The notes under the pieces: model-generated
Seen by the model: the letters and a program-made list of their open reading frames with translations, nothing else
The model's database searches: none
What the model was told of the DNA's origin: nothing
NCBI GenBank assembly: GCA_021229015.1
Contig: CM037778.1
Location: 16,003,214-16,067,213 of the forward strand
DNA from: Solen grandis
Lineage: Eukaryota > Mollusca > Bivalvia > Adapedonta > Solenidae
Length of the DNA stretch: 64,000 nucleotides
Direction of reading: 5' to 3'
Shown: positions 11,353 to 24,815 of the stretch, in pieces
Position numbering within the stretch: the stretch's first letter is position 1
How the letters are laid out: the number at the start of each line of letters is the position of its first letter
Program-made: the position numbers and the translations under genes

Positions 11353-13397
11353 GGGTGGTGAGAGAAAGAGAGAGCGGAGAAGAGATAGAGGAGAGATAGA
11401 TTTCTAATGGTTTTTCTCTTTAGGCTTTTTATCTTCATCATTTCATATATATGTATGTTTTTTTTTAACAAAAAAATGAATCGCTTAGATCAGCAGGTAT
11501 GCAGTTCATCCATGCATATGTTGGTCTCTCATACGGAAACAACTGTTATGTTTTTCTTCACTTCATAAAGTACAGCCCTGTTTGTAAAGCTCTTAAACAT
11601 ACACACGTGTTTAAAAACACACGTGCATCCTAATTACGAGAGTGGCGGAGTGTTCAGCCACTTCGACACTTCCCGGATTATTACGCCCTTTTCCAGAGTA
11701 ATTGCGGAAAACTTCAAACGTTTGGTGGGCATATGTCAGCAACAACCGGAAACCAATCGAGTGAAAAGCTTCGATACATCGGATGATCGGTATATAAATA
11801 TTTTGAAGCGATTTTCAAGGTCGAATTTGGAATTTCTTAGGTGGGTTATTACAGTTTAAATGATCGAATGCATGGTGCTTTAAATTTTTCTTGATTGAAG
11901 TAAAATAGGTAAAAAATCAATAATATGCTAAAATTAAATAATACATTTCTTTATTTATATTTTTAGCATTCTATGTTTCTTTGGAAATATACTGAGAACG
12001 ATTATGACTTTGTATTTCAGAATGTCTGAAAACGACTAACGTTACTATGGAAACATGTTATTGCACCTAAGACCAGTGCTATCTGCGCTAAACCAGGAGA
12101 GACAAACACAGATTTCTTTTCAAAGCAAGTTTCGAACCCATAACGTCCTGAAATGTTATACTGTGTACCATAGAAACGTTATCATCTTTTTTTTGGAAAA
12201 AATAATCATTGTGTGTCAAATTAAGAACATAAGATAGAGATACATCTGCAATTTTCTTAAATTTATGACCTTTTTCTCTTTCTCTTTCTGAATGTTTGTC
12301 TGTTTGCCTATCTCTTTCTCTTGCATCCGCGTACTTTTTTGTACGTCTGACTTTCTTTCTCTTGACATTCTATACTGATGCTGATGCCCACGCGTAAGCT
12401 TGGCAACAAATCTAGCCCACATCAAATGTTACATCATGACATAATGGCTACAGACAAGTTATGACGTTGCACAGCATCCCTTCACTACAACTGCTGCCCT
12501 GATATGCCAGCAGAAAACACGTGTCTTATACAAAAAGTATCGTTCTTACATTACATGGATACAACAGTGCAATGTGTTGCGGCCATTATATGCAATGTCA
12601 AGTAACAGCTACAGGTACTTTCAATTTATTTCCAGGTAGGTCTTCAAAATCTGAATTTTATAATTTATCTTCAACAACCATTAAGTGGATCCAGACGGCA
12701 AAAAATAAGCTATGCAATTTATCATCTGCATGAATACATGGCCAATTACTAAATTAAATTGGCAAACATTTTGTTATAATTTTAAATTTAACTGCTTATG
12801 TGTACAAAAACTGTCTTGCGATTAAATGGACACACACAGAGGGAAAAGCAAGAACACAAAGTTACCATGAGATCATTTTACTGTATGTATACAGAGAATG
12901 GAAGAAACTGACCAATCAGAAAACCCATTATAGAATTCCCGATTCCAAACGAGGCGGTCGCCATATTTAAACACCAACATATAAGCGTCTGGAAAAAATA
13001 AGGTAAAACAATAAATATGTAATATATGACAGACTATATTATTAGCAACTATCGCTCTCAGTGGGGAAAAATGCAATCATATAGAACAAACATTCACAAA
13101 AAGACATTAGGTGCATTTTTTCATTGATTAAGAAATAGATATGCCCTATCTAGCAGTACAAGGATACATCGCTATGATCCCCTGGAGGGATTGCATTTAC
13201 CAGGTAAAACGAAATAAGGAAAGGGTGAAGGACATAATTCATTAAATTGTCTACAAGAAATGCCAGAAACCGCTGTATCAAAAAAAAAAAAGAACATAAA
13301 AAAAACTTAAAGTACACAAGTAAACGACCCTTATAAATCCATTGGCACAGGGATGCTTTTTTTTTTTTTACATCCTCGCGGTCAAAACAATTCTACC
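10961..13397. other. Intronic non-coding sequence with a GA microsatellite
   Basis: Contains (AG)n at 11313-11350 followed by further purine-rich GA/GGA sequence to about 11400. Other ORFs (e.g. plus strand 11623-11859) lack recognisable domains. Confidence 0.45.
11313..11350. repeat. (GA)n microsatellite
   Basis: Uninterrupted AG dinucleotides over about 38 bp, then a longer impure purine tract to about 11400. Confidence 0.9.
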
Positions 13398-13694
13398 AGT
13401 CCCGGTGGTAAAGTGGCTACAGCTTCCGCCACGGAATCGTGAGGGTGTGGGTTCAATACCCGGCCACAACATAAAGTCGTTAAAATAGTATTGAAATAGC
13501 TCCCTTGATCGGCACACAGCATTTAAAGGTAATTCAAGGACTGGTTGGTCCGGTGTCAGGATAATGTGACAATGTGTGGTATCATGCCACTTGTTTCGGG
13601 CGTGATACCAGAATGTGGCAGCACCATATAATCATGTCTCATAAAAGTCTCTTAATGTCTGAAATACTTCGTGGCACGTAAAACAAATAAATAG
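13398..13694 (+). mobile_element. tRNA-derived SINE, second family, apparently complete
   Basis: Plus strand. A-box-like TGGTAAAGTGGCTA (13406-13419) and B box GGGTTCAATACCC (13449-13461) at normal tRNA spacing form the head. The body includes GGTTGGTCCGGTGTCAGGAT and a GGTATCATGCC...GGCGTGATACC inverted pair. It ends in an A-rich AAACAAATAAATA tail, as expected of a retrotransposed SINE. The body differs from that of the 2977/27236 copies, so it is a separate family, resembling Meta-domain-type SINEs. Non-autonomous. Confidence 0.8.
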
Positions 13695-16593
13695 TTCTTC
13701 TATGTGACGGGTATACACATTGGTCATGCAAATGGCTACAAACAATGACCATAAAAATGACGTTTACGACAATAAACTTCCTAAACAACGAAATGATGAG
13801 CAAACTTCTATTCCAGCATTTTACACGTTAGATACACGTCAGGGGAATACTCTACAGGTAGATCAAGGTAAACATGTACGTTGTGAGTAGATATACATCA
13901 GTTAGCCATGATAAGCCATGTGGCGGGGCGGGGGATAACACCTGGAAAGAGCTAGATGGTGATCTTGATCTAGAGCCAAGAGTGCTTGTTAAAAAAGTGG
14001 AGCACTTTGGCTCCCGTCGGTTGATGTCGGTGCTAACATGACGGCAAGAGGTGAGTACGTTCACAATCTCGTCAATTCGATGAGTGAAGGTAAACATGCC
14101 GAGTGGTCTACTGTAGTAACATATGAATGAATAAATCAATGGTTGATGATTCTTTTTAAATTGCTTCTTTTATGTGTTGACTGTGAAGCAAGTTATGTCA
14201 CTTGCAAGGGTTTCCAGTGTTTGCGCATTGGAAGGCCGTGGACGCTACCTGCAGTTAAGCGATCAGTCTTTACTACCACTGCACTCCTGTGCCATTTATC
14301 TCAAAAGGGGGTGTGTGTGAGGGTGTAGGTGGGTTCAGACAGAGATATGTTGGCCGACTTTGAAATCTAACCAAGTCTAAAATAATGAAATTCACCGTAC
14401 GTGTGTGTGTGTGTGTGGGGGGGGGGGGGTCATGCAGTAAGCAAACACCACTGATATTCTAGTGTTTATTTTATTTTGGTAGAAAGACTTTAACTATTGG
14501 TATAAATAGAGAGAACTAACAACTAACTTAAGTCTATTTTTCAGTCAAATGATGTCAAAGTTCTGAAAATATGTGTTAATAAATGTAATCAAAAGTGATA
14601 ACATATTTTTTTACAAACTGATTTCAAGTCATTTTGATCTTTTTTTATGCATTCAATGTTTTACTTATACTACCGTACCACTGAAGGCAAAAATTGAAGA
14701 AAAAAAAAATCACTGTCCACGTATCATTTCTAACAAACGCATGCGTCTACGTTATCTTTTCAGAGCTCAATTTACATCCACGCATTAACGCCACTATCAA
14801 AGATAAAGTACCTGACATTGCCCTTTTTTTCTTTAAAAATAGTGAAACCATATAGCACGATCTAGTATCAACACACCATATAGTACTCAATTAACCTTCA
14901 ACGATGTCTAGATCTTATCGATTCGACATCTCATCTCTTCACTCACCCGGAAAATAGGTAACTTCCCCGACCCATTTAGAATAATAGTTCGGGTATTTAT
15001 TTCCTCTCACAGATATGCGTATAAACAAGCTCTCGTAAACCGCATTGGCCTTAAAAAACATGATCAAATAAGTTTACTTATCAAATTCCAACGTGATAGA
15101 TATAACAATATGGCGTCTTTTTTCGACTGACTGAAAGACCGTCGACTCCAAGGTGAATGTGTTATGTATACGGTGGTTGACATGTTGACATTCCTTTAAA
15201 GCAGACGACCGGCACTTTTAAAAGAAAGTACTGCAAAAATACATATAATGCCTTTCTTCTGTAAACTTGAACTTAACGAACTGAATAAAATCAATTGCCT
15301 ATATAAAACAAATTTTCCATGTATCTGAAAACGGGTTTCCTTCCGATTTTCAATCCACACTAAGTAACGACAACAACATTAAATACATAAAAAATCAGCT
15401 TCTTGTAGTTTCAGTGGGTGGAGCCATCTACTCAAAAGCAAAATAAACAATTTTTGGGCTATTCCGAAAATATTTCGACAAGAACTGCTCATTAACATTT
15501 TTTTTTTTTAGAATTTGTTGTACACTGGTTGAACTGTTTATGGTAGTTTCAAAGCTAAAATGAATTTGTAAAGCTGTTTGATATCCCTAAATTCTTTACC
15601 CTCTTCTTTAACTGCATCGAACAAAAGGTCCTCACGCAGATGACTTTTTCTAAATTTGAAAAGCGATTAATATTGTCACCCTAACAACAAAATACGTTTT
15701 TTGTTGGTTTTTTTTGTTTTTTGTTTTTTTTTCAGAAAGGTTTCGACAATGCTAGGTGGATAAATAGCTGGCAGAAATATACAACCATAGGTTCAAACAA
15801 AGATCCAACGTAATGACTGTGATGGTAGTAAAGGTAGACGTAAATTGCAGTAGGTATAAAGGTAAAAAATCAACATAAAGAGAGAGAGGCAAAACCAGAA
15901 ATTCTTATCTTGCTCCTAACTGCCCTAGTTTGTGTTAAGTACAAAAATACACCCGTGCCAAAATTAGCTCCCCTCACGTGACGCCAGAGTTCATTTGAAT
16001 CTCTAAGGTCAGGTCAAATTAAATGCACCGAAAGTGTGCATACAAACAGTGCTGTAAACTGAGCAGATGACACCAGTGTCTGTTAACAGGTCGTTTATCA
16101 TACAAAGTAATATATCTACTGACCCGGCTAACTAGTGGTCGATGCGATTTACCTACAAATCTGGGGCCGTTTGTTCAATCTCCTACAGTAATGTACTAAA
16201 ATTTCGTTCATGATGTCAGTCCTGTAGCTATAAATACGCAGATGTGCATTAGCAACCATATTATTTACAAGGCACTGAATATGTGCATTTTGTCTATATC
16301 TAAGACCAATTCTCTACTGTGTCTCAAATTTCTACGTCCCGACGATGCTCTGAATATAAACACAGTGGATATGTTTTATAATACCACTGTGACTACGCCT
16401 AGACGCATATCCTGATGCGGGACTAACCAGTCTTGGCATCGAGTTCTGGAAAATACTTGAGTTTTGTCTCGTACATCATACTTATATCTACTATTTATTT
16501 AATGGCATTCTGTCAGTTTGGTCTTAAACATAATATTTAAGTTCATTGTACACTCGTAATTTTGAGAACACGGGGCGTGACTTTATGGTCAGG
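13695..16593. other. Intronic non-coding sequence
   Basis: Holds a (GT)n(G)n tract at 14398-14430 and A/T homopolymers (about 15500 and 15700-15732). No exon recognised. Confidence 0.45.
14398..14430. repeat. (GT)n-G12 compound microsatellite
   Basis: ACGTGTGTGTGTGTGTGT followed by an uninterrupted run of G to about 14430. Confidence 0.85.
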
Positions 16594-16798
16594 TACTACT
16601 GTTAAATCATTAATTTTCACTGGCCTTAAATTTCGTGGAATCGGTAATAAATTCAATTTCGTTGGTATGTATACTCATGGATTTATGTTAAAGAAAACGT
16701 GATATATGTATTAAATAAACACTTCTCATGGGGATTAATATTCATGGATAAAGCCGTCCACGAAATTGACGGAAATAAGTCCCCCATGAAAATTACGT
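16594..16798. mobile_element. Foldback MITE, copy 2 (TTCGTGGG family)
   Basis: Starts TACTGTTAAATCATTAATTT and ends CCCCCATGAAAATTACG. TAATTTTCA at the left end is matched by TGAAAATTA at the right end. Inside are ATTTCGTGG, ATTAATATTCATGGATAAA and CCACGAAATTG, shared with copy 1. The clearest of the three copies in showing terminal inverted ends. Confidence 0.7.
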
Positions 16799-17392
16799 AA
16801 GATGCAGTTTTGATATGACTAATGCGTGAGAAAAACATACGGCGTAGAACTAATAAAAAACAGTCTGGCATTTAGTCATTGTGCATAGAGCTTCTGAAAT
16901 AGTTCTGTCCGCGTGATGTACCATTTAACTTTGTGATGTCATAATACGACAATAATGAAGTAATAAACAGATGGTGCATAAAATTGGCAACTTGGGCTAT
17001 AGTTAGAACGAACTGATTATTTTTCTGAAAGTGGATCTTTCTTTATACAGAAGAATGTCGGCTAGACTGTCATTAAGTTTAATCATTACGAAAACAAATT
17101 GGCAGACGATTTATTGTAATACAATACAATTTGATGGAAATTGTTATCGAAATTCACGATGGGACGTTAGTCTACCTACACTGAATATTGTCAAGGATCA
17201 GGGATATCGTGTCAGTTGGTATTTACTGGAGAACGACTTACCGGGTCAATAAATGTCTAAGTATATTACAAAATGCAGCACGCTTAAAACACTAGTCTAT
17301 AGCTATTAACGTAATATAAGAACCATACAGTCCCCATGGCAGCATAGCCGCAAGCAGGCGTAAGATAAATACTTTACAATCATTCTTTTTAC

Positions 17393-17566
17393 GCTGACAT
17401 TAAATTGCTTTTCATTATATACTTAAAAGAATTTCGTGGGTACATTTATTCAAGGATTGATGTTGTGGAAAACGTTACGTTTATGAAATGAACGGTGTTC
17501 GTGGTGGTAAATATTCGTGGATAGATTCAAATCAACGAAAATTCGTGCCCCACATTAAAACTTCAG
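17393..17566. mobile_element. Foldback MITE, copy 3 (TTCGTGGG family)
   Basis: Shares TGACATTAAAT, AGAATTTCGTGGGTACATTT, GAAATGAACGGTGTTCGTGG and AATATTCGTGGATA with copy 1, in the same order. It lies only ~0.6 kb from copy 2. Confidence 0.65.
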
Positions 17567-18153
17567 TATGAAATTTCGCGAATAAGTGCCAGAGTTCGAG
17601 CCCTGCTATTGACAAAAGTATTTCAGAACTGACCTCACCAAAGAATACTTTCCTCAAGTTACAATGGAGTCATTATTAAATAAAATTATATATCTGTATT
17701 TGTATTTTATGGATTTTGATTTTGTATTTTATTATTGTTGCAGGGGTGGGATTTCACACGGAATATGGTTTAAAAAATCGAAATTGCTGTCATAATGTAG
17801 AAAACAAGATTGTTATATAATTGCTAATGATCACTTATCCCTCTAAATGCATCTCAAATACGATGTCAATTTGGCTTACATCTGTATCTTATTTATCAAG
17901 GACGGTATACTACATGGTTATTCTAGATTCATAGAATTAATGCTATATACAAATACAAATACGGTCCCAAATATGGTAGTGTGACGTCAGTCCTTTCGGT
18001 GGTTGTCATGGGGCATGGGTTATAATCCTTAGTAAAAAAAAATCATCCACCATAGATAACTATTTGATTTCTTAAAAAATCAAAAAGCTCATTAAACCTG
18101 CATAAACCTGAAAAATTATAGGTATTTGATAAAGGAAAATCACGTAGCTTTTC

Positions 18154-18226
18154 GTGGTTTTGTATTTTTCAAGGTCTCGCAAGATATCAATTTTCCTACG
18201 CTACTCATGGTAAAATACAAAACCAC
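18154..18226. repeat. Inverted repeat, 15-bp perfect arms
   Basis: GTGGTTTTGTATTTT (18154-18168) and AAAATACAAAACCAC (18212-18226) are exact reverse complements around a 43-bp loop. Just outside and inside, GGAAAATCACGTAGC and TTTTCCTACGC also pair loosely. Probably an eroded foldback element. Confidence 0.75.
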
Positions 18227-20577
18227 AAAAACCTACTTCAACATAGTATTCCCTATATTACATAGAGTACGATATACAGTATGAAAATTTCTACTTAAAA
18301 AGTTACTAGGCACTTAATCTAAACATGTCGATGTACTTTAGATTTTTCCCACCCTTTTGTCTATATCAGCTGATTTTCGAGATCGGAAATAAATCCTTCA
18401 AGATCAGCATAATTACCTCATAAAGGATATGGAACTGGGTCACGTGACATTATGTGCCAGGACATAGTGCCGCGACTGTGTAAAAATAGGTCCACGTGCA
18501 CTATACACAAACCGCAGTATCATGGACCAACAAACGTGTTACTAAATAAAGATTCTGCTATATCTTATCGCGACTGCTTATGTTTCTCACTCGTATGAAA
18601 AAAATAAAATATAACTGCAAAATATAAACAATATCAAATGATTATTGGATATAATGTAATTATTTCTGAAAAAAAAATGACATGAATTACCACGATACAA
18701 AGTAAGAGCAACTATCCGGGGATGATCGAATCAACCAGGTGGCACCTCTAAGAGCTATCATGTCATATTTATTTAAACAACTTAACCAAGTCTCTCAAGA
18801 CAGGTTTCTGTGTAATGATGCATGTGTAGGAAACTGACGAAAGTGGGTATGAGAAAAGGTGTAATATTTGTGGGTGTTACTCAAATTCAACATCACAGGA
18901 GTGACCAGCCATTCGCTACCTTTGCATGTCGGACGCATATTTCTTTCACTTAAACCAGCAATGCTGTTACATTTTAGTTACATTTAGATTTAATTAGGAC
19001 CAAACATCGAACCGAATAATTTCTGCCGGACTAGTATTGACATGGTTTCTCTCTTACAATACATGAAAAGTATACCATGACAAGCAATTAGGTGTTATTT
19101 AGATCGAATCTAATTTATTTAAGCATACATATCTTTTATTTCGTTTGATGTTCCCATCCCATTGACATGTTTTGTAATCAGCCATAAGTACAAATAACAT
19201 TTAAAAATACAACTCATAGTGCATTTAGTGTTGTGTACCCTATAAAAATGATGAACGTTCTTCAATTGACGCTTGCATGCAGACTGTCTATTAAGTGGCT
19301 ATAGATCGATATTACGGTGACTAAAGCTTCGTGAATTCCCAATAACAAGCTGGTTGACACGTCACTTATACCTAATGAGATGCTATGTTTCCAACCCCCC
19401 AACTCAACAATAACCCGCTCGTGCAGCTTCCTCTAGCTCTTAATTAAACAGTGGATCAAATTGCCATAAAAGTGTTTCTGACGCCCAGCTGTTCTTACGG
19501 TGACACCGGTTGTTTTGATATCTTCGCAAATAAAATTATTCATTGAACAGCATTAAGGTGTGACTAATGAATCAAACAGGCTAGACTGTTTTGACAGAAT
19601 CAAGGTCGTGCAATCCCGAGGACATCGCCATGACAACACACAGTTGGAACACCTCTGATCCTACTGTTGTAAAGTCTTTGATCACGGGTTCGAGACTTCA
19701 GACGATGCACATGCGACTAACCATGTATGATTTCGAGTATATATGTCATTTGCAAAACGCCAATAGTGCCAAATATTTCAACTGCATATGCAAGAATTCG
19801 AAATGAGTTTTAACTAGTGTTCGTGTATTGCTTGATGTCGCATAATTTGATCTTTTTATGAAAATATAATAATCAGTTTTTATCAACAATGGCGGCAATG
19901 GCGTGTAATCCACATTATAGACATTTACCTGTAAAAAAAGAAAGAAAAAGAAAACTACCAATTACTTCCTCTAAATATAAACCTCACATTCTTGCCGAAT
20001 TTAGACTTTATATCACTGGTTTAAATACATCACGGACTGATTCTACACGTATCGGATACTCATCTAACAGATAATGTTCCTTCACAAGTTTCCTTAACTT
20101 CTGCTTCATTTCATAGAATTACCAAAGGCACTACTTCCGAAACCTAATTTTAATAGCTCTCTCCGGACGTTTTAAAATACTCTGGTTGTAGTTTAAAAAA
20201 AGAACAAGGAAATTCATTTTATATAGATAAAACAACCTTTTGATAGTTTTTTTGCAAATTTGTACCACGCCATGATGTATTTTCGCCCCTGGGAGGTTTC
20301 GTACCCAATGCAAAAATCCATTGAAATACCATTTTGCTTAAAACAGTTGAGGGATTTTTTTTCTGTCAAAGCTGTTGACACACGATATGTCATTAGAAAG
20401 GCCGTTTTATAAAGCAACAGAGTTCCAGCAATCGATAAAGTTGAAACTGATATAGACATTTTCATCCGGGAGTATCGATCCGTAGACTCTTACTTCCAGA
20501 GTGTTGAACACGTAAGATTATCCAGACGTCTGAATGGAGGAAAATGAGCGGACATTATCATCCACTGTTGAGCTAAT

Positions 20578-20684
20578 CGTTATGATAATGTTTTCCGTTG
20601 GGGCACGCATGGAGAAAAATGGCGGAATAAAAACAGTGTTTCCCCAACGGCATAAAGCGGGGGTTATAAAAATATTAGCATAAC
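20578..20684. repeat. Foldback sequence with two paired blocks
   Basis: CGTTATGATAAT (20578-20589) pairs with ATTAGCATAACG (20673-20684) with one mismatch. CCGTTGGGG (20595-20603) pairs exactly with CCCCAACGG (20642-20650). MITE-like; no copy seen elsewhere in the window. Confidence 0.6.
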
Positions 20685-21715
20685 GTGGAAATGGCAGAGG
20701 GTAACGATGTCTGTTTGTTAATTGCTTACGCAGACCAAGAACAAAAAATATAGATCTAGGATGAGGAATGCAGATAAGCTGAATTAGTTTTTTTTTTATT
20801 CGTATAATAATACAGGTCTGTTAAAGGCTTGAGTTCAAAGTACCTAGTATGCAATATTTAACATTATTTTATGATTTATGTTATTTTTTATCTTAGCTCT
20901 GCTAGTTTTATTCATCAGGATTTATACACATTACCACAGTAATTAATCCGGTTATTTGACATTCTATAGTGACGGATATTAGATTACTTCATGCGGTGGT
21001 CCGAATTCGCTTCTTTCCGTAACAATTTGAACTTCCGGTGGAGTCAAGTTCATACAAGCACGTGGGTTGCCATAGGGTTACAGCCACGTGTTAAGGTGAA
21101 TCATAATGTAGTCTATACGCAATTTGTTTCATTCATAAAATGCTTATCGAGACGTCAATAATTCTGCACTCAGTGTGCAGACACACTCCCAGAATGCAAT
21201 GCACTGACTATGACCATACACAAGACTTGCCTAATTCCGATTGGTTCCCATGGGTTTTTGACAATCCTATTTATATGTTTGCTAATTGTCGTAAAACCAG
21301 TCCCCTGACTAGTGATGACGTCATTTCTATATTGTTGCAATTCGCTAAAACATAAATTGACTAGCGTTTCGATTTCGATATAAAGTGATCCCAAAATAAT
21401 TCACATTTGTATATGTATTTGGAAAGTGATGCTTATTCAATTATTTTGTAGAAAGAGTAGATTGCGAAGTGTAATTTCAGAGCTGTTTTCTAAGTATATA
21501 ATAGAACTACATGTACGTGGAATGTCAATAGCACACTTTGGTGCATAACGATTAGGTGGACGTAATCACTCCTAGGTCCAGAGATTATCACGGTATCGTT
21601 CATATTCTGACATTAATCTATTACAGCATTTTCTACATTGTTTTAATCCGTTAAATCTTATAAAATTATATACACGAGAAAGTCTGAGCAAACACTACCA
21701 GCAGAACGCCCGTCT

Positions 21716-21740
21716 TCGAAAGACGGGCGTGTCTTAGCCT
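21716..21740. repeat. GC-rich hairpin, 11-bp arms, CGA loop
   Basis: ACGCCCGTCTT, loop CGA, AAGACGGGCGT: a perfect stem in otherwise AT-rich sequence. Perhaps a terminal or internal hairpin of a small transposon. Confidence 0.8.
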
Positions 21741-21907
21741 AAATTGATGTGCAGGCCCGGGGTCTGGGAGTCCAGCAGCATGCCCCCCCCCCCTTTATCT
21801 AGGACCAAAAATTCAATAATATCGCACGTTTTTATGCATTTTTGAGTTGGGGAAAGTACCATTTTTTTAAATGATGTGTAGGCCAGTGCCTACAGAGAGC
21901 TAAGCCA

Positions 21908-21909
<2 letters not shown>

Positions 21910-21939
<30 letters not shown>
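21910..21939. repeat. (GA)n microsatellite
   Basis: Fifteen uninterrupted GA units. A second impure AGAGAG..GGGGGGG tract lies at about 22171-22196. Confidence 0.9.
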
Positions 21940-21941
<2 letters not shown>

Positions 21942-24695
21942 AGCAGAGACATATAAACAGAGATTGGCAGCTTTCCGAAATGACGCGCTTTATCGCATGC
22001 CTCGATAGTTAACGAGAGTGACCCACCTTTCACATGAGTACCGGACATTTCGCTGGTGCTTGGGGGACAATTACTAAATTAAAATTCTTGTAGAAAATCT
22101 ACTGAATTTAGCTTAAGTGAGTTAAGATGAAGGAAAGGAGAGTATTTTTTTTTTAGTTTAATTATACTTAAGAGAGAGAGAGAGAAGGGGGGGGGCGAAG
22201 ACAGACAGACAACTGGTCCGAAATGACTAAGTGCGGCATGAGAAAACGTCGAGTTAAATGATAGCCTCATGTACATGCACGATTAACCAGTGATTTTAGC
22301 GTGTAAGAGTTTTTGACTGGTGTTGGTTACACAAATCTTCGATAGCAGACATGAAGAATGATTGCTTACTGATATATCTTTTAATAGCCATTGTGGATGT
22401 CTATTTGATTTCTAATATCGTCCGGGTCTCGTTGAAGTCTCGTTGACCGTGCGCGACTTCAGAAAGTTGACATGGGCAAAGAATAAGCTGCCAATCTCTG
22501 TTTATAAGTCTCTGGAGTAAGTAATAGAATTACAAAACAAATCTTGGTAAATACGAGTAAGGACGTAAGTACTTCATCCTTTACGGCTGGAAACAACAGT
22601 AGAAGATATCACGAACGGAAACTCAACAGTACAGCTGTTTCGTTAGGCGTGAAACGTGTCACCTGATACACGAGGTCACTGTGACACCGCGTGCACATTG
22701 CACCAAATACATAACGACACGGAAATCCCGTGCTCTGGACGTAACAGGAAAGACGACGTGATTCATCATGGCAGCTTTGGTACTTGACCTGGAGCAAACG
22801 TGCACACAGATTAAAACAGGGCAGCTAAAAAAATACAGACAGCCAAGGTGACATGTCATCAATTGCCCGTAGAAGGCATTCACACCTAGAGTCGTAGCTA
22901 CAACACAAACCTTTTAACACATGCATGCTTCATACAGCGAGATGGAATAAATTCCCGCCTCTTAAATAGTATTTGTTTAACCTTGATATTTTCCAGATCA
23001 GCGTTCAGTTGTAGATATATTGTTCCACTTTTGCTTCCGATACATCTTAAAGCAGCTCGTTCACAGATGATCGGTAAGAATAAAAAAATACAGAAGAAAT
23101 CTACTCTCCCTCGTCAATGTTGATGAAGTCTTTGTTTCCTGACAAATAAACTCGACGAGTGTAGGTCACATTGCACAGGAAAACATTATTTTCGCAAACG
23201 CCACTTCGGCAAAATCGACTAAATATCATATCTGCTTACGGTACCACGTGACGCGTTCCGCAACATTGCGTCTTCACCAGTTCTGGGTAGGGAATTGAAC
23301 AGAGCGCATGCGCGGAGTGCGACTGTGTGGTGTGTCAAGTGACGACATATAAAATAGGAAATCTAAATTTAGGATTTATAAATATAGTTTAAAGACCGTT
23401 CGTGATGTTCTTGCTTGTGATAAGAAAACCACTCACTTTTTTACAATCACGGATAATTCCATCGGGTGATCATGCGTCTGTAGATAGGTATTGATTGACG
23501 TAATACGTTAAAACTTAAATTCGTAGTCAATCACCCTCGAACGAGCTCTTTAAAATGTAAAATTTCATCATCGGATACTGTTTCATATCTTGATTACTGC
23601 TCTTTTAACCAAAAAATAGTCAACATGATATTATAAAATGAAAACAAATTAAGTCAACCATTTCAATCCAAAGGTTAATAACAGAGAAATACAAGAAGAA
23701 GAAGGACGAATTCATTCACATAGGCTGAAGTTGACTCTAAAACGGAACACTAACGTCGTCTTGTTAATATTCATTAAAACTGATATTTATAACCAGTACA
23801 TTCACTATAACATGCATCTGTGACCTTTCATCTAGGAAATAAAGATGCTAGTGATATTTATTATGTAAATTTATTGCTGCAATTTTATATGTCGTCGCAA
23901 TCTATGCCACACAAGAACTGAGTCCTTTAATTCAACAGTCAAAGGATAAAACGAGAAAGTTATTCTCCTCTGTGGTTATCGGTTCCCTGTTCCTCATTTC
24001 ACAAATAGGATAGCAGTCGAAGAAGATTGCAGACGAGCTTAGAATCAATTGTTTGCATAATATAAACTTTCTTCTTATTTAAGCAAAGACTGATGAATAT
24101 TTTGTTTAGGAAACCTCAGCATCTGGTCATTCTTACAGAGTCCATTGACCTTTACCGTTCCAGAATGGTACAGGAAACCATATGGTCTGCAGTCTACGTT
24201 TTCTCTTTGTGTTGAGTTGTCCTAAATAGCGGTCCATCACCCCTTGCTTATCAAACAATGTCAGAACTCAGCGGAATAACCATATTTTACTCACCAAAGC
24301 CTGCCACACAAGCGTATTCAATGATAATCGTTTTTTACTGATACGATGGTCAAAAATCTCATAAAGAGAATTTTAGTCATTTTAGAGACATTACTATTTC
24401 ATATCAAACCCAGCGTCAAAGAGCACATCACACTTTTGCAAAGCAAGAAGCATTACAGCTGGCTTGCTTACATCGGTCGGTGGACATACCCGGATGACGC
24501 TGTAATTAGGGTCCTCCTTCCATCTGTATCCAGCTTGAAGTCGCTATAGGAATATAATACTGCCATACTGAGGTTAATCTCAATGTCACCAAGAACGATA
24601 ACACGATACGATACTTAGCTACATTTTTCTGAGACGAAAAACCAGTTCTGGAACTAAAACCAGTTCTAGAACTGTATGTATGTATTGTATGTTTT

Positions 24696-24815
24696 TGGGG
24701 TTTACCGTCGCTGCGATAGTATTTCAATCATTATAGCGACGTCCAGCTAATTACAGATGGAGGAAGACCCCAAGTACACAGAGGTACCCGGGTAGAACCA
24801 CCGACCTACCGCAAG
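24696..24815 (-). mobile_element. SINE body fragment, tRNA head missing
   Basis: Minus-strand copy of the 27236 family: GGGGTTTACCGTCGCTGCGA, GCGACGTCCAGCTAATTACA and CGGGTAGAACCACCGACC on the plus strand. It stops at CCGCAAG, before the GTGAGGAAGCC and tRNA portions: a 5'-truncated insertion, as expected from incomplete reverse transcription. Confidence 0.82.

Larger units (their letters stand above)
17567..24695. other. Intronic non-coding sequence
   Basis: No exon recognised in about 7 kb. Listed separately: inverted repeats at 18154-18226, 20578-20684 and 21716-21740, and GA microsatellites at 21910 and 22171. Short ORFs (e.g. 19889-20074 plus, 22659-22883 minus) have no recognisable domains. 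Confidence 0.45.
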
